Shown here piece after piece: positions 1 to 11,677 of a stretch of 64,000 nt of DNA. The notes beneath the pieces are model-generated. The model saw only the letters and a program-made list of their open reading frames with translations. It did no database searches and was not told the origin of the DNA. The translations under genes were made by a program, and so were the position numbers. Origin of the DNA: Melastoma dodecandrum (taxonomy: Eukaryota > Streptophyta > Magnoliopsida > Myrtales > Melastomataceae); the NCBI GenBank assembly GCA_029817715.1, contig JARUPY010000190.1, positions 5,394,001 through 5,458,000 on the forward strand. Reading direction: 5' to 3'. Positions within the stretch are counted from its first letter, which is position 1, and the number at the start of each line of letters is the position of its first letter.

Positions 1-291
1 TAGAATATAAGGAAAACGTTCAATTTTCAGGACAAGGGAGGTAAATAGAGCACGGAATGCATTTAGAAGAAAAATTCCACAAATTTCTAATCCTACTTTG
101 GCATGGTCTCAATGTCGAGTCCTGTTAGTGCCATCAACAATTGCATTTGAATCTACCCTGAAATAGTCTATTTCATGCATCTTTTGAGTTCTGCATGATG
201 CGAAGACTGAGTGTATATGATCTTTTGAATAATCAAGAGCCTGTTCTTTTTTACAATGTTAGGAATACGAAGCTCTCTTAGGCAGTTCACC
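1..291. other. No recognisable exon; probably intron of the ABCG gene
   Basis: The last clear ABCG exon ends with a GT donor at about 292 (minus strand). I see no convincing continuation of the transporter in the remaining bases. The next exon probably lies outside the window, or the gene is broken here. Confidence 0.4.
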
Positions 292-3200
292 TGCTTGGCT
301 CAGGACTGTATCCAATTCCATAGTAGGTGATTGCAGTCCAAACAAAAGATTCCAAGAGGGAAATAGGAATCTTTAGGATAGATGCAGGTATGGCATAAGC
401 CCAAGCAGGGTAGAAGTACAGGTCTCTCTGCTTGTAAAAAACTGCAAGCCTTGCCACTGTCATTGTCAGTTCTGGCATCCCATCCACTAGAAGGATTATA
501 AGCGAGTAGAACAAGGATCCCATGTAGTCATTTGCATGGGTTAAATCTATCCCCATCTGAGTTCTCAGAAAAACAGTAGTTGTGATGCATGCCGTGACGA
601 ACAGCTGCACACCGTAGTAATCTAATCAGCAGAAAAGCAAAACCAAGCATGATGTAGCCATGAATTAAGAATTGATCGTTACCTGAGTTGTTTTAAAGAT
701 ATAGATGAAAGAATTCCTCTTCATGAGTAGAATTTCCCTGGCCATACATGCTTTCAGCAGTTCCCATTTAGATAGAGAGTATACATCGTGGCAAAGAGCA
801 GTCTTATCACTTTTGGACCTATCGAATGGATCCGAGAGCTGTTGATTTATATTCCTTCCAATAAGTGTTTCCTTAAAACTTCTACAGAACATGTCAACAG
901 AAACATGTTTGAATGGTTGGTCAGAATAACGCCAATATTGTCCCTGGTCTTTCCTTGAGATAACCTGCAAGAGAATACCCAGTTTATTCATTCCAAAATA
1001 CAAGAAGAAATTTTGCCCCCAAGATGGCACAAACTACCTCCTGGAGGAAATCAGCCACCCCTTTCCTTTCTGGACACTTGAACCCACAATCCTCAAAAAA
1101 TTGGACAGCTTGATCACGAGGTCCTTGGTAAACAATCTTCCCTTCAGCCATCAAGATAAGCTCATCAAAAAGATCAAATGTTTCTGGGGCTGGCTGAAGA
1201 AGTGAGATCAGCACTGTCGCATCAGTTAGGTGTGCGAGCTGCTGTAGACAAGAAACAACTTGGAATGCCGTTGAACTGTCCAAGCCATTAGTTATTTCAT
1301 CCATAAACAAAGCTTTATTTGGACCTACTATCATCTCCCCTGCATTCACAAATCAAAATTAGCTTAACTTTGATCATTCCACAACGATATTAGGTAGTGC
1401 ATGCTGTTGAAGTCCACCTGTGGTTACTCTCTTTTTCTGGCCACCAGAAATTCCCCTTCTCATGGCATCTCCAACCAATGTGTCTGCACAAATATCTAGG
1501 CCAAGGATCTGTCGAAGGAGATGAAAGAAGCATTAGTTTTCTCAACATGTAAGTAGTAGGGAAACAGATAAATTATTGACTTGATTGTTGGATGTCTTAC
1601 TTTAAGAATGTAATCTGTCTGCAGTGTTCTTTTCAGTCCTTTGAGAGAAATGGCCTAGTAACAGGGCCAACACATGGGATCAAAATCAAAACAGAACCCT
1701 TCAGGGTGTTCACTTAAGAGAAGAGTTTTAACATGTCCATGTTTCAAATGCAATAACCAGGATAGTACAAAATTACGAATTTCAGTATTCTTTATATGTC
1801 CCAAGAGCTCAGTTAGATTTAAAACAATGATGTGAAAAAATAATATACCTTCATGTAAGCATCTATATCTGGATCTGGAAAGATTCCTGCCTCCTTCTCT
1901 CTTCTACTAACCTCTATCAACATATCTACAAATGGGAAAAGAATATAAGAATCTTAAATGGAATTATTGAGTTTCCTCTTTGATATTCACCTGCTCGGTT
2001 TCCAACACCTAGGCAGCAAGCAGAGAAGTCGAGTGTTTCCCTGACAGTCATCTCCGAAATTTGCAGATCCGCCTGGCTAATATAAGCAGCAGTTTTCTGG
2101 GGAACAAACTCGTTAAGCCTGTGTCCGTTGTATAAGATTTCACCTGAAACCTGCCAACGGACCAAAATTGCCCATGAAAACAACAGCATTTTGATGTTTA
2201 ATGCAATGTTAGAGTTCTTTGACTGTAAGATCCACCCTCATATGGAAATAATGGGCTGGTGTTTAGGTATAGCAACTCAACCAAGTGTAAATGAAATGTG
2301 GATTGCACCGTTATTGAAAATGTCAGAGCAGACCAATAGATTATCTCTTGGCAGGGGAAGTCAATCCAACTGAGAAGAATCTTTCTTATCAGTCCAATCG
2401 TCAAGAGTTGTTTTGTGTTTCTTCCAGTGAAACTTTATAAATGAAATCCATAGTATTAAAGATGTGATAAATGATACCTTGAGGGATTTGTTCAAAGTCC
2501 CTGAAAGTGCTTTCAGAAATGATGTTTTCCCACATCCTGGAGGTCCAAGCAACAGTGTCAACCTGTGAAATGTAACACAAAATAAACACAATTCTTCAGC
2601 AGAAAAATTAGCTTTTTTACGAAGAATTACTCTGACCTGACCAATAAGTAAGACAAATAACTCCACAGGAAAATTCAGAACAATTATCAAAGAAAATCTC
2701 GGAGCAGATATGGAAAAGGATAACATATAAAGAATGAAGGTAAAGCATGCCCAATTTAAGAACAATTAACCTTCCCGGCTTTATAACTCCACTGACATCG
2801 TTGAGGATTGTAATCTTGGCCTTACGCAACTTTGAACCAGGAATGGGAATATTCTGGACAAAAGAGACAAGAAACTCACAAAGTCATCACGAGAAGGAAA
2901 AACACGATATCGGTTTTTGTTACAAATACATTCACGTGGCCTTTTATCAGACACCTGTTTCGTCAGTGAAAATCTGCATATACTTGGAAAACAGTCCTCC
3001 ATTATGCTAGAAGTCTAAACTCGTTTGTGGCTTAAATTACAAAGGGAAAGCACCCATAAACGTGGAAACTGACAATAATTTATAAGACCAATGACTTCCT
3101 TGTAGGGTCATAGAATGCACAAATACTCGTATCATCCAGGGGTGTGTGAAAGTAGAAGTACGTGACAAAGTTGCATATAAATTACCAGTATTCATGAAAA

Positions 3201-4053
3201 ACGCAAAAAATTCGACTCTAACATATGATGGGATGTAATGTGACTTACAGGTAACATGCCTTTCAGAGAATTCCAGAGAGTTGGGAGAGGCTTTCCATGA
3301 ACTATCTCACACTCTCCTTCAATACATAAATTATTATATCTAACTTCTATTGTGGGCATCTGTACCCCAACCCTGTCAACAGCATTGTGGGGACAATCCA
3401 TACATCAGTGTTTGATGCTATTCATAAAGGTAAATAACCTGCATGAGAGATATGTGCCTACAACTTCAAAATGCTTAGAACAGAAAAGAATGCAGGCATC
3501 GTGCCATCCCTTAAAATAAGCTACTGGACTCATCTTTAATTACTCTGTTCTACTAGTGTTTTCTTCTTTGCTTTTGTACAATCAAGAAGAAAAAATCAAA
3601 CTACTAAGGGAAAAAAACTTACCTATCTATTCTTTTTCTAATATTGCGCAACAATTTGAGGTTGTCATGCTCAATATGCTGGATGAGCTTCTCAATAAAC
3701 AGATGTCGATCGGTCAACGTGAGCTTCGACAGATCGATCACTTTCTTTGGCCGATGATCAACATTGTTTGCATCACTGTCTTCAAACAGCGACGACCTCA
3801 ACCGCTCAAAAGTTGGCAACCGCTCAATCTCAGCCCACAGCAGAACATTCTCTTCGTCGTTAGCATCATCTCTTACACTTGACGAAGACACACTGCGGAA
3901 ACTGGAGCGTAAACCGGAAGCATGGCGCCGGAAAGACGACCTAAGGCTCCTTCCGATCTCTGATAACTCAATTCTCACAGACTCGATCCCATCAGATTCA
4001 GTTCCAATCAGCTCTCCCATCACAAGAGCTTGGTCAGAACTTCCTCTTCTCAT
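292..4053 (-). CDS. ABCG37-like: PDR-type ABC transporter, ABCG37-like (5' half)
   Basis: Full-size pleiotropic-drug-resistance ABCG transporter of the plasma membrane. The N-terminal region resembles the ABCG37/PDR9 clade (auxin-precursor and phenolic export in Arabidopsis), with a Ser/Arg-rich head followed by the conserved WAEIERLPT motif. Readable exons are 4053-3623, 3372-3249, 2853-2771, about 2568-2480, 2155-1990, 1926-1849, 1655-1602, 1510-1420, 1340-1035, 965-683 and 606-292. The first nucleotide-binding domain is complete: Walker [10 protein letters not shown] near 2540, signature SGGQKKR near 1435 and Walker [14 protein letters not shown] near 1300. The last exon gives the start of the first membrane domain, including [16 protein letters not shown]. 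The second half of the protein would lie off the left edge. I see no frame disruption in these exons. ABCG33 or ABCG29 orthology is possible. Confidence 0.85.
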
Positions 4054-4248
4054 GAAAAACCAGGAAGAGAAGTGGTGCTCTGACTATATAAAGGATACGG
4101 CTATCTCTGACGGCTAAATTCAGATAGACTTTTATCTCACTGGATTCATTCACATTCCAATAAGCTCAGCCATTGTGAAAGTCTGGTCAGAATTTCCTTC
4201 TCTCTAGAAAAACCAGAAAGCAAAGAGGTGTCCTTCCTTAATATAGGA
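3991..4248. repeat. Tandem duplication of the ABCG gene start region
   Basis: About 105 bp covering the first codons and 5' flank of the ABCG gene (3991-4096) recurs in degenerate form at 4146-4248. In the upstream copy the true start ATG is lost. A second ATG opens a frame that stops after seven codons. It is probably a relic of a tandem copy or a promoter duplication. Confidence 0.65.
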
Positions 4249-4253
4249 TGGGG

Positions 4254-5728
4254 TTTTCTCTAGTTTATGAAATTCGCAACTAAAGTTTTTTGCAAAAATT
4301 TAGTATGACAATAAAAGAAAAGCACAATTCATTCAGAAGAAAGATGTTCTGGTATGAGATGAATAATTCTTGAATCCCAAGAAAATAATGACAGAAAGGA
4401 TCCCCGTATGATGTAGGTAGTAGGATACTTGAGCTATTTATTGCCCGTTACGTTCAGTTTACTATCCAAAATTACATTTTGCTTCTTTAAGTCGTCGACG
4501 ACGCCCAACAGATCAAAATTTCTCTAGTCCTCAATGACTCAGTAAACAATAACTTATTCACGAAGAAAAACCTGCAGAGGTGCTCTTAACGTGGGAAACT
4601 TGTCACGAATTCCTAGGGATGGCCATAAGTTAATCCATTTCAAGAGAGAAACGGAAGGCCTGTCTGGTATGAGATAGATGCCCTTATGCAATGTGTGGAA
4701 AGTCAACCGTTTGAATTTTTTAAGGAAGTTCATCAGCACATTCCACCAGCAGGAAGCATCTTCAAGTAACCGATAATGACGAGATTTCCGGGAGATTGCC
4801 ATCACAAAAAGAATGGAACAGCGCCAGCGGGGAGTTCAAATCTGCAGGTGGTCAGATATAGGATAGCAACATCTGAACTTTATTCACCTCTCGCACCATT
4901 CAAAATTCCTTGACTGAAAAACCTAGCAATCAGCAGACAGATTTCAATTAAAAAAAGGTAAAAAATCAAGCAGCTACATCAGCAGAAATCTTCAACGGAA
5001 TACAAAACTCAAAATCAAGATAGTACAAACCTACTAGTCGTAGGCACCAAAGTACCACAATAAATTCCCAGGCACGTCGCCGTTGACATTCTCCAAAATT
5101 CCAATCCAAGAATTTCTCGTGTTAATCCAAAAACGCGTCCAGGTACTCAGTCACCAAACAATCGATCAAACAAGCAAGCGACATTCGGGTATTAAAAAAA
5201 CTCACGAGAAGCGTTGAGCTTCGTGGGTATATTCGGCGGAACAAGCGTGGGATTGCATTCCGGTTCGCTCATGCCTGACGTCGAGATGACGGGTTGGGTG
5301 ACTGAATAACGAGAAAGATGGATTTGGACAGCTCGATGGTTGGATTGCCATGCGATTTAAGGAGACGACCATTTGCGAGATTTTGGGAAAGCAGTCAGTA
5401 GAATACGAAGAGGAGAGGATCTGCAACTTCGTATTGCAGAAAAACTCGGAAAAGGGCCCGCCTTTAACGGACAAGCACCACTAAGCCCAGGATCATCTTG
5501 CAAAGATTCGAAATCTGCCCAAGAAAGTAGAACAGCTTTTTCAAAATTCCCAGATGCTGTTCTTGTTTTTCATTGTCTTCTTCAGACGACCCAGATGATA
5601 AAACCAATGAGACCGCTACAAAAATGGAGGCTTTATATCTCAAGTTCTGTGAACTTATCCTAAGTCTGCATATAACTTCAGGATCTTTCTTGTATTCTTC
5701 TATACAGGGAAGGGGCAAAAAAGTATGT
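4254..5728. other. Intergenic region, no recognised gene
   Basis: Lies between the ABCG gene start and the 3' end of the NEAP gene. It holds only short open frames. One minus-strand frame opens at about 5270 (MSEPECNPTLVPPN) and runs to a possible GT donor near 5207. Another minus-strand frame covers 4554-4805. I could not match either to a family or connect them by splicing, so neither is called. Confidence 0.5.
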
Positions 5729-7381
5729 TCAGCGCCTGGAGAATGCCACCGGGATCAACATCGACATTGACACCAAGATCTTGAAGCCAGGCGTCTCCCA
5801 GAAAGTCCTGTCGGCATTGCCAGCCGGCACGGTCCGATGCTGATTCATGGATAATTGGTCCTTGAGTTCTTTAATCGCTTTGTCCCTGCGCTCCCCCATC
5901 TATACTCAGGGACATAACTTTTGTTAGTGAAGATAGTATTGCAGCATGTAAGCTAACCCGATATGTACTGCGAAAACAAATGTCGGATTCGAGATAAGTA
6001 CCCTCTGTATTTTTCAAGTCTGGGAACGGGCTTCCTGAAGACAAAACTCCAGCTTCAACACTCTTTTCTTCATCTCCTGGTCAACCCTTCTCTGTTTCTC
6101 CAACTACAGCATAACAGAAAGAAGCGTCAGAGGTTTTGAATCATTTGGATTTCCCTCCATCTTGCTATAGGGTTGAGGTGTGGCACCTGGCCATCCATTT
6201 CCTTGGCCTTGAGCTTCCAGTGAACAGACATTGCGCTGATTTCATCCCGCAAATCTGCAAGCTCTTCGTTCTTTACAACTAACAGTCCGTTGATCTTTTC
6301 AATATTACTGGGAGAGACCTTGTCCTGTAATCTTCTTATTTCACAGTCACCGTTCGGTCCGGGTCTGGCGAGGGCTTCCATTGTACTGTTCTTGACCCTT
6401 GCAAATTCATCCTTCAACTGCTGCTGGGAGGAGTCCCTAGCTTGAAGACCCTTCTCCAGTTCTTCTAGACAATTGCTTAATCTATTTGCCCTCTCCTCTT
6501 GCTCCTTAAAAGCAATCTGCTTGTCCTCCAGTTCTTTCAATAGCGCAAAGCATTGAAGCTTGGCTGATTGGGCAGACGCTGCACTTGCTTCTGCAGTGGT
6601 TTGGACAGTGGCAATCATTGATCGAAGACCATCAACTTCCTGTGATACTGCATGCAATCAACAGAGCGATTAAGATAGCCAGCATGCGATTGACAGGGCT
6701 ACGTAAGATCGCACTGCTAACGGCTCTCTCTCTCTTCTACTCTGTACCAATCATATCGAAATCCAAAAGCTAAGAAAAATGCAGGTTTAAAATCATAACA
6801 GTGGCATGACCAAAGTAGTATCCAAGACATCCAAATGCCCACTCCTGAAAAGTTCCCATTCGATAGATTCCTTTATGGCGACAAAAGCAAGAGGCCAGGA
6901 CGTTAAAGCAAGATCAGGATCAGCCATTTCTGGGTAGACAAGCATGAAAGATGAAAGGATCGTGAGAGATATGGCAATTTCTGTCGAACCTTCTCAGTGG
7001 CTGAAGCAGAGGCTTGAAGCTGCCCATTTTTAGCATCCAACCTCCTCTGCAATCCAATCAATTCATCCTCCATCTCCCTAGCTTTTGCCTTAGCTTCCAG
7101 CCAAAAAAGACAAAAAAAATACCCCAAAATCAGATAAAAAAAGGCACAATAACACCAAATCCCATTCCAATAAACACCCATGAGTCACCTGCCTGCCTGG
7201 TGATCGTCTCCCTGGCAAAAGATTGCTCTTGAAGGGAGAGGCGGCTGCGGACCTCCTTCAGTTCTGAAGCCAAGGAAGCCACGTTCCTCTTGAAGTTCTG
7301 CTTTTTCTCATGCAAGTCCTTCAGCAGTGGATCAATCCCTGCCCCTGAAGTCGATGCCAATGGCTTGTTTGATGTCGGCAT
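5729..7381 (-). CDS. NEAP: NEAP-like nuclear-envelope protein gene with an in-frame stop
   Basis: NEAP proteins are coiled-coil proteins anchored in the plant inner nuclear membrane that interact with SUN proteins. Five exons read cleanly with GT/AG borders: 7381-7189, 7093-6990, 6639-6187, 6103-6002 and 5899-5729, giving 341 codons, the usual family size. The start shows the family pattern IDPLLKDLHEKK. The middle is coiled coil with the conserved HWKLKAKEMD stretch. The last exon gives MGERRDKAIKEL followed by the terminal anchor FKILVSMSMLI ending in SRR. In exon 4 a TGA (6016-6014) replaces the arginine expected in the family motif QTRKLQR, so translation would end at 279 residues without the anchor. 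Family identity is strong. Whether the gene is functional is open: it may be a null allele, a pseudogene or a base-call error. Confidence 0.85.
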
Positions 7382-8432
7382 GGGAAATTGGATTCGGATT
7401 CGGATTCGGATTTACCACAAAGTTCTTCCTTCCTGTCAGAAGGAAAAGGTTCAACCTCAATGATTGTCTTATTAGTCCCAGGAAGGGGGGGGGGGGTCTG
7501 CGGCTGTATGTACAGCATGAAGATCCAAAGAGACGATTTGACCATGAAATTATAACCATGAAAAAAATAAGAAAGTCAAAGCTTGTTTTTGCAATCCATT
7601 CACAAGCCCTTTGCATGTAATCGGTGTCGTCTGGTGGGCACTCATTAAATTTATCGAGTGGCTTCCGGGAAGCTCGAAATCAAGACAGAGAGTCAGATGT
7701 TTATCGACCGAAACAGAGCATGCTATGATTATAATAATAACAAGAACCCGATGCAGAAATCACCAGGAAGCCACAGACTAAGATCACCGGCAACCACTAA
7801 ACTAATCAAGAGCATATCCAGACGACCCAAAACAAAATTACACATGTATATAAAACATAAAAATCAGAGTAGATAAAAAGCATGGAGGCAGGAATGAAGA
7901 TCCAGTGGAGCCTCACCACTTTGTGCCCATCAATCGACCGATAAGAGAAGAAATCGACGAGGGAAACGAAACCCAGATCAACGATTTGAGGACTGGCTTT
8001 TCATTCCCTCCCTTGCTCCACTTGCTTCGGACAAGGCATTGAAACAGCAAAGAGTACCGATTCGTTGGCGGACTTGTCCAAACGGGAAGGGAGATAATGA
8101 CGAGAGGGATCAAATTCCCATTTTTTTGTTGCTGTCGCTTTTATACCGATTTGATTCAATGAGTAAATCGATCTGGGGTACATATGTTTGGTAATTTGGT
8201 GTTCTTCCTGGAGGAGGAGGAGGAGGAGGCTGCATGCTGTTTAGTGTTGCTGTGTCTCTGCCCTGTCGTTATGGAGTGGAGTGGAGTATTTGTCTCGTGA
8301 TGATGAGGAGGAATTCATTCTACCAGGAGGGGCGGCTCGGGGGGTTTCTTCATGTGACGTTTTATACAGGGACTGGTCTTGAGGATGTACGTCTTTGACG
8401 AATTATTTATAAAAATCTTTTACGAAAGGAAT
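7382..8432. other. 5' flank of the NEAP gene
   Basis: Contains a 14-base G run near 7484, a region at 7900-8000 that looks like a non-coding 5' UTR exon on the minus strand, and a short GGA microsatellite near 8210. No protein-coding gene is visible. Confidence 0.4.
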
Positions 8433-8999
8433 CGGGCAAAATATATATTTATGGCCTCAATTTTGAGCCAACTTTTTATTTTGTCATTAACTTAGTTTGT
8501 TATATAATTTTGTCACCAACTTTTGTTTTTTTTTTTAAATTTTGGCCAATCATAAATTTCTTCTAGCGAAAGTAAAATAAGACCTTAATATATTCTGACA
8601 TGTGTCCTATAATAGTGGTCATTCATTCTTCTCATAATCCACTTTATCCATAATAGTCGCCCTCTAATAGAACATCATCCGACCTTCATCGATATTTCAT
8701 ATTTTTTAACAACATCAGCAACTATCGTTAACTTCAGCTACTTGATTTGTCCAACAAATTTTATAATAAAAAAAACAAATGAAAGGTTTCAATATTATCT
8801 CCCATTTTTTAATTTTTTTCTTTTTAGTCGATAAATGAAAATTGTCTATTAAGGTCTGTTTGGCTTACGCATGATAAAATTCAAGATTGGTCAAAATTAA
8901 AATAAAAGTACAAGTTGGTGACAAAATTATATAACAAACTAAGGTAATGACAAAACAGAAAGCTGACTCAAACTTGAGGCCATAAATTGATATTTTGCC
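8433..8999. mobile_element. Foldback MITE with long terminal inverted repeats
   Basis: The left arm (8433 to about 8565) and the right arm (about 8868-8999) are imperfect inverted repeats of roughly 130 bp, both beginning GGCAAAATAT from the outside. The centre has no coding sequence. The 8-mer AAAGGAAT lies on both sides (8425-8432 and 9000-9007), which fits the 8-9 bp target duplications of Mutator-like MITEs. The flanks also share an 18-bp direct repeat (8400-8417 and 9004-9021). Confidence 0.7.
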
Positions 9000-9060
9000 A
9001 AAGGAATTATTTATAAAAATCCATATTCTATTGTTCGTTCATTTCCCCTCTACCATATAT

Positions 9061-9115
9061 GATTGGGCCTTAGGCCCATTAACTGGAAAATGGGCCGGAT
9101 CAGTAAAATGGGCCC
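9061..9115. promoter_or_regulatory. Cluster of GGCCCA/TGGGCC motifs
   Basis: Four GGCCCA or TGGGCC motifs sit within 55 bp, including TGGGCCCA. Such motifs are known in plants as TCP-bound site II elements. The cluster lies about 0.8 kb upstream of the plus-strand gene at 9933. A regulatory role is inferred. Confidence 0.3.
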
Positions 9116-9867
9116 AACAGTGTAAATATTCTAGAAGCCCCTCTTTTTCTTTGGCGAGTAAAAACAGAAACACGTATTTTGGCTCAAACGGAATCATTTA
9201 ATTAAATCCCACATGTGCTTAAGTAACTAATATAATACTTAATAATATACACAACCTAAAAAGTATGAACGGAACAACAACAAAAGGAGGAGGGGGGGTC
9301 TTAATATTAAAATCGCCAGTAGCCTCTTTCGGGCAAACCTCCCCCCTTTTTTATTAGTCTTAAATAATAAAGGTAAGAATTATTCTTTCCTGATTAAACT
9401 ATAATTAATTACAAACTTACGTGCTGCTTTGGGTTTGGTCCGGTCGTGATTACAGCCAATAAATCAACAATTCCTAATTCCTTAAAAATATTTAACAAAA
9501 AGAAAGAAAAAAAAATCTTCATATTCATGGAAATGGAAATTATTATGATTTTTTTAATATCGAGAAAATACTTTGTCAAATTTTTAAAATTTTTGAAATA
9601 ATTTTTAAAATTAATATTTTAAATTAAAAACATTATTTTACGAATTTTAAAAGGCAACGGAGAGCGTGAACCGGTGGATTAGACCGGGTCAAATGGACGG
9701 ACCCTGAATTCAATGGAAACAAGATATCCCAATGTTCCAAAATATTGTAAGAATTCTTCTTAGTGGGATGTGAACTGTCTTAACAAACCCACCCCAACCA
9801 ACCTTACTCTTCTACTCACTTTCACTTCATGGCAATGGGATCCCACCTCCCTCCTCCTCCTCCTCCT
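9116..9867. other. AT-rich intergenic region and upstream region of the 9933 gene
   Basis: Mostly AT-rich with no open frame of interest. A CT-rich stretch followed by a TATA-like CATAAATACA (9868-9877) lies about 60 bp before the start codon at 9933. Confidence 0.35.
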
Positions 9868-9932
9868 CATAAATACAAGCACGTCTCCGACTCCCAGAAT
9901 TGGCATTCAGACAAGAACTGAAAACCAGGGGC

Positions 9933-10214
9933 ATGGGAGGGAACACTAAGGTTGTCCATAACAAGTCGTCTTCCTCTCCCCCTCCTCATCTTCCAGTGAA
10001 CTCCTCCCCTTCTTTCTCCATCCTAGGCTTGTTCAAGCTGGCCAGGCGGCCGGGTCCAAGGGCGGAGGACCCCCGGGAGGACGCTATCAGGACTAGGAAG
10101 GTGAGGCCCAGCGACTACGACAGGGGTCGTTACGTGGCTGAGCCAGGGATCGACAGGAAGGCCACCGCCTTCATCGCCAAGTTCCACGAGAGCCAAGCTG
10201 TCGCCGCTGCCTGA
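9933..10214 (+). CDS. Small conserved plant protein (VRPSDxDRGR family)
   Basis: Intronless gene of 93 codons. The first in-frame ATG is at 9933; the open frame extends upstream without an ATG. The N-terminus is basic and Ser/Pro-rich. The C-terminal third carries the family signature VRPSDYDRGRYVAEPGID, then RKATAFIAKFHES. Plants have several small proteins with this C-terminal block, mostly unnamed; I know no established biochemical function. A TATA-like element 60 bp upstream supports a compact promoter. The family assignment rests on the C-terminal block only. Confidence 0.7.
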   Translation: MGGNTKVVHNKSSSSPPPHLPVNSSPSFSILGLFKLARRPGPRAEDPREDAIRTRKVRPSDYDRGRYVAEPGIDRKATAFIAKFHESQAVAAA

Positions 10215-10639
10215 TAGGGATCCCCCTTCTCGTTAGATTGTATCAATGAATTCGATCTCAGCTTGTGTAAAATTATAAGGCCGAAGAAATAAGAAATGGA
10301 GACACAAAGAGGAAAAGAAGCTGTTTTATGATTTACTGATGGCGAGAGCAAACGTGCTTGACGTGAGAAGAATCGCCATTGGGCAGGAATCGGGTGCTCT
10401 TTTCGCTTTGCCGCTTTCTCCTGAACAAACATCTTCCATCTCCATTCCAGACAGCCAAGGACTGGCTCTCCGGACCAGGGTCTTGCTGTCGTCATCCCTC
10501 ATCCTGGTCTGCCTGCACCGGCACGGTATTACGGCTGGTTAGGCGTTGTGGCCGTGTCCCCTGCAGTTGGAATCCCTCTCTGGCCGTATGCAACTGTTGC
10601 AGCTCTTGGTTTGGCAGCCCTGAAGATCTCAATACTCCC
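10215..10639. other. 3' flank of the 9933 gene
   Basis: 3' UTR followed by sequence with overlapping short frames in several directions. One plus-strand frame (10400-10650) encodes a hydrophobic stretch but has no start codon and no family match, so it is not called. Confidence 0.35.
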
Positions 10640-10868
10640 CTTGATCACCTAAATGGCGTGGTTGTCTTCTGTAAATTGATCATATCGCCTTGAAAATCAG
10701 TGTGGCAGGTCCTGTCGCAAGGGCAAGCACAGTCTACGGCCTCATTGATGCCCACTCTGTCAAAGTACCAGTATCCAGCCGTAAGGGCGATTCTCTGCAT
10801 ACTAGCATTTCATAAACCAGGTATGTTGCCTCTCTAACTGGCAGTGAACAAAGTACGAGTTGACGAAT
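10640..10868. repeat. Duplicated block A (copy 1), terminal exon-like fragment
   Basis: About 230 bp nearly identical to 25354-25586. On the minus strand, after an AG acceptor, it reads as a short terminal exon of about 49 codons with the Cys-rich motif CACPCDRTCH. The frame is kept in both copies. I do not recognise the protein. Conservation of the frame suggests a real coding exon of an unknown gene, now incomplete. Confidence 0.5.
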
Positions 10869-10869
10869 A

Positions 10870-11677
10870 ATCCATCCATCCTCACTTTGTGATTTGTCTC
10901 GTAAAATTCGGCATTTCATTCCTAAACCCTGCTCGCAAACCGTGTGACGTGCAATTGTTAGTACTATACTAGTCACCTGCATTTTACCAGGACTCATTTA
11001 GTACCTTGCAAGAATTGAATCTGTGCTGGCGGGCACATTCCATGGTTCAGTGTGCAATCATGCCATAATCCGCTTGGATCTGCCGTCGGAGGAGCCGAAC
11101 TGGCCTGAATCTGAAGGAATGGCAGCCATCTCGTCAGTTTCCAAACATTGCCACTTCTGCATTTCACCTTTGTAAGAGGCAAGAACATCAGCTACCTGCC
11201 ATGAATACGCCACTTTGAGAAGAAAGAGTGGAGTCCGTATGCTCACTATCAGATTCTGAGGGCACAGAACCACACGAATCAGACGAAAATAACTACTATT
11301 GTCTTGTGCTATAGTCAGCATTCGAGCTAACAGTCTGGAAATTCTCAAAGAGGTAGAATTAAGGCGAATCACGCATCCATGCGGGAGATTCTATCGAACA
11401 CCTTGAAAGTACAAAGATTGCATTAAAAGGAAAGTTGTCTGCGAAGTTCTTCATAGCTCCGAGATGCCTTGAATACCTGCAACTCGACCACACCGCAAAG
11501 AAGTCCCTGAGGGTGCGGCCACCCTCTACATCAATCCCACAATCACGAATGAATTCAAAGGTTGTCCAAATAGAAGATCCACAAAGTAATCACATTCTAA
11601 ATCAAGGTTGAAGGAAATGGAGCAATCATCGAGGAATAATCCGCCGTTCGTGCGCGCGCAGGAAGGGAGGAGGAGGC
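10870..11677. other. Unassigned sequence
   Basis: Minus-strand open frames near 11000-11370 continue for about 100 codons but match nothing I know. They may be upstream exons of the same unknown gene as block A, or chance. Confidence 0.25.

Noticed and set aside
4554..4805. Minus-strand 83-codon frame
   Set aside because: No family match, no splice partner and no conserved feature.
9900..9932. Longer N-terminus for the small gene at 9933
   Set aside because: The upstream extension starts with TTG, not ATG; a eukaryotic start at 9933 is more likely.
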